Source of the DNA: Norana najaformis
Lineage: Eukaryota > Annelida > Clitellata > Crassiclitellata > Hormogastridae
DNA: 64,000 nt
Assembly: GCA_964023275.1 (NCBI GenBank)
Contig: OZ029919.1
Location: 12,087,702 to 12,151,701, forward strand
Direction of reading: 5' to 3'
Made by a program: the position numbers and the translations under genes. The notes below the pieces were generated by a model. It was given only the letters and a program-made list of their open reading frames with translations, was not told the origin of the DNA and did no database searches. Shown piece after piece: positions 61,700 through 64,000 of the stretch (position 1 is its first letter; every line of letters begins with the position of its first letter).

Positions 61700-62458
61700 T
61701 GGTTTAGTGTGTTTTGTACTCAGCGGATTGGAGAGTATAACGTAAGAGTTGTTTCAGTTGTAAAGGTCGTTTATTAGTACTGACGATAGCAATTTATAGC
61801 TTTGTGCGTTTAGGAGTTCTAATTCGGCGATAGACTGTTGACCTGACAGTAGTGATTAAAATAGAGTGATTTAATATAAAAAGAAAATCGAAAAGACTTT
61901 GTATCTTTCCTCGAGTGAAAGCTACGCTCGAAATCGGGCCAATCTAGAATTCGAAGCTCGATTAGCTACTTCGAAGAGTCGTCGACAGCAAGACTTATTT
62001 ACGAGATATGTGGTCAACAAGTGGTCAACAAGTATCCTGTCTGCATCTGAAATCAACATCAACGGGTTTTAACAGTGACCATGGCATTTTAACGGTGTAC
62101 TGGCTGTATGAAGGTGGCTCCCTATCTTTATGCCTGCTAGCACATCTTAATGAAGTTTTCGTTGTTAGCAAACTATAGAATCATTTAAGCTGGCGAGTAG
62201 TGCTTTCGAGTTCTTAAAAAACGCTATATTGCATCATATGACATTGTTTTACAAAGTTTAGTTAAACTGACGGGCAGACGAAGTACACGACGCTTCGTTG
62301 GCGAAGCTTTGACGCAGCCTCTTGCACTGAACCATGATCACGTGGTTTGACCAAACGCTATGCAGCGTTAGCTTGATCTATTGATCTGCTTCGGTAGGTC
62401 GTATCATGGGATGTTTGTAGCACGCAGATCCAGGCTTAAGTCACGTCATAGCATTAAA

Positions 62459-62461
<3 letters not shown>
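61700..62461. other. Intergenic DNA, no gene seen
   Basis: No supported feature is seen. Confidence 0.4.

Positions 62462-62524
<63 letters not shown>
62462..62524. repeat. (TA)n dinucleotide tract, about 31 units
   Basis: Uninterrupted TA repeat followed by further short TA runs to about 62,615. Confidence 0.95.
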
Positions 62525-62529
<5 letters not shown>

Positions 62530-62868
62530 AATGTATGAATTTTACATATATATATATACATCTATGTATAAACGAATGTTATGCTATCACGTGACTTTTA
62601 TATATATATAAACGTAGACTATATGGAGAGAAATAGAGATCTGTCAAAGAAAACTGCAGTCGAAAGTTGCGGATAAACAGCGAATAAGCCGATAGGGTTT
62701 CGCATTAACATCCCGTAAATAAGGCCAATTATAGGCTGCGTCTGTAGGCCGAGACCATTGCCAAGTAACTGTCGACTCCGCGTGAGTCGTCATCAGCCGA
62801 AGAAAGCCAAAGAACCAAGAAGAAGAAGGAGGAGACGCAACAGCAGCGACCAAAGATGTATGAACATC

Positions 62869-63016
62869 CCTCCTCCTCCTCCTCCTCCTCCTCCTCCTCC
62901 TCCTCCTCCTCCTCCTCCTCCTCCTCCTCCTCCTCCTCCTCCTCCTCCTCCTCCTCCTCCTCCTCCTCCTCCTCCTCCTCCTCCTCCTCCTCCTCCTCCT
63001 CCTCCTCCTCCTCCTC
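62869..63016. repeat. (CCT)49 trinucleotide tract
   Basis: About 148 perfect bases of CCT, a pure pyrimidine strand opposite a pure purine strand. All frames stay open through it on both strands, giving artefactual homopolymers of Pro, Ser, Glu, Gly and Arg; none is a gene. Confidence 0.95.
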
Positions 63017-63438
63017 TGTCTTTCTCTCCATACATTCTCCTTCTTCCCCTTCATCTTCTCCTCATCCCTCATGATCTAGAGAATTAGTCATATGCATATA
63101 TATGCCAAACGGATTACACAAAGTCTAACATTCATAATTATTAATTAAAATATGATCTTGATGATGATGAAAATATGGCTACTCATCAAAGGCGGATACA
63201 CATGAGGACCAATCCGACCATACTTGAGTTTGATTTGGGGGCACGCCATTGAGTTGGTCTCCAAACCGGTTTGAGAGAGGATTACCCACAGAATTTGTCA
63301 AGTACAAAACCGACAACGATAAAAAAACTTGAAAGACCAGAACTGAGATCTGATTCTTTTAACAATCACATAAACGTTGTTGAGGTTTACGGTTGAAAGT
63401 TGATGGTTTAAAAGACGTTATCGACCCAAATCGTCGTC
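63017..63438. other. Upstream region of the gene at the window end
   Basis: Short spacer. No TATA box is evident near the ATG at 63,439. Confidence 0.35.
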
Positions 63439-64000
63439 ATGCCTTTTAAGCAAACGCCGAGAAATACAAAAAAGAAGACGGCGCTCAGGGTTGGAAATGT
63501 TCCCACAGATGACAAAGCGGAAATCTCTTCTTCTGCTTCTGTGAAAGAAACTCTTGTAAATCACCAGTGTGCGATTGGAAAATTCAAAATGGACGACAAT
63601 GACAAGGACAATTACGACACAAGAAGTGACCCAGAATCAAATGTTGACAATGAAGTAGAACTTGAAAATAAGACATACTCGGAAACTACAACTGAAACAC
63701 GAAAACAGATGACGAAAGAAATTTTCTGCAAAACTAAATATGAAAACGAACATGAAAAAGACAACGACCCTGAAACGGAGAAGACGAAGGAACAGAAGAA
63801 GACGAAGGTGATGACAAAAGACGACTTCCGACGTCAACCGCCTTCAGAATCAAACGACACCATGTTGGGTAAGAAGGGGGAAACCTCTTCCATCTCTGAT
63901 TCTGTCAAAAATCTCCCCCAAAAAACTAGAATGGAAACAAAAGAAAATGTTTGTGAAACCGATGTGGTTACTATAAATGATGCCCGTGATGCATGTGCAC
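63439..64000 (+). CDS. N-terminal part of an unidentified charged protein, open to the window end
   Basis: ATG begins a frame that stays open for 187 codons and leaves the window without a stop. The peptide starts MPFKQTPRNTKKKTALRVG and continues with alternating acidic and basic stretches (MDDNDKDNYDTRSDPESN, EKDNDPETEKTKEQKKTKVM). It is rich in Lys, Glu, Asp, Thr and Ser, and poor in hydrophobics, so it is probably disordered. An intron could start at any later GT, but none is needed. No domain is visible in this part. The length of open frame in moderately AT-rich DNA, with coding-like composition, makes it a likely true 5' coding exon. Nuclear localisation is conceivable from the basic N-terminus but is inference. 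Confidence 0.6.
   Translation, partial: MPFKQTPRNTKKKTALRVGNVPTDDKAEISSSASVKETLVNHQCAIGKFKMDDNDKDNYDTRSDPESNVDNEVELENKTYSETTTETRKQMTKEIFCKTKYENEHEKDNDPETEKTKEQKKTKVMTKDDFRRQPPSESNDTMLGKKGETSSISDSVKNLPQKTRMETKENVCETDVVTINDARDACA

Noticed and set aside
62644-63087. Open frames with poly-Pro, poly-Ser, poly-Glu, poly-Gly and poly-Arg
   Set aside because: All are readings of the (CCT)49 tract; no flanking coding evidence.

Overview
The window is nuclear DNA of an invertebrate animal. Genes have spliceosomal introns of about 0.3-3.8 kb. Between them lie many decayed LINE tails, tRNA-derived SINEs, DNA-transposon relics and long, nearly perfect microsatellites. Two orthologues of universal eukaryotic genes can be read exon by exon, but nothing seen fixes the phylum. 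The palindrome TAGGCCTA and its AGGCCTA core recur in the gene-poor flanks (about 6.7-14.4 kb, 25.6-26.7 kb and 52.4-58.5 kb); I noticed none inside the 28-52 kb gene block.

Layout. From 1 to about 19.5 kb there is repeat-rich, gene-poor DNA: L2/CR1-like LINE 3' ends, SINEs, a perfect 322-bp (CCTG)n tract, and one coding-looking minus-strand exon near 17.4 kb. At 19.7-25.7 kb on the minus strand lies a complete six-exon MED4 gene (260 aa, Mediator middle module). A 2.4-kb head-to-head interval full of SINEs and LINE tails separates it from a complete ten-exon cyclin C gene (CCNC, 267 aa, Mediator kinase module) on the plus strand at 28.15-41.6 kb. Two further phase-compatible exons at 44.0-44.9 kb could give cyclin C an alternative longer C-terminus. 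Its introns hold Merlin-like, piggyBac-like, LINE and SINE relics. At 48.0-50.9 kb on the minus strand is an uninterrupted frame for a nine-finger C2H2 protein of 971 aa, whose main finger block is an internal four-finger duplication. From 51 to 58.6 kb there is repeat-rich DNA with a broken CR1-like LINE.

The most striking element is at 58,988-61,346. It is a 2,353-bp DNA transposon with imperfect CACTGG-type terminal inverted repeats, a 3-bp TAG target duplication and one intact 563-codon transposase gene. The transposase carries the residue spacing of the RAG1/Transib/CMC zinc-bearing DDE core (D-x18-C-x2-C, then H-x4-H, then E-x2-E). Its promoter has a TATA box next to a 10-bp-arm palindrome of CRE (TGACGTCA) sites. 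From 63,439 to the window end an open frame of at least 187 codons begins a charged, unrecognised protein.

The host genes share a theme: MED4 and CCNC both encode subunits of Mediator, the coactivator bridging transcription factors and RNA polymerase II, and they are divergent neighbours here.
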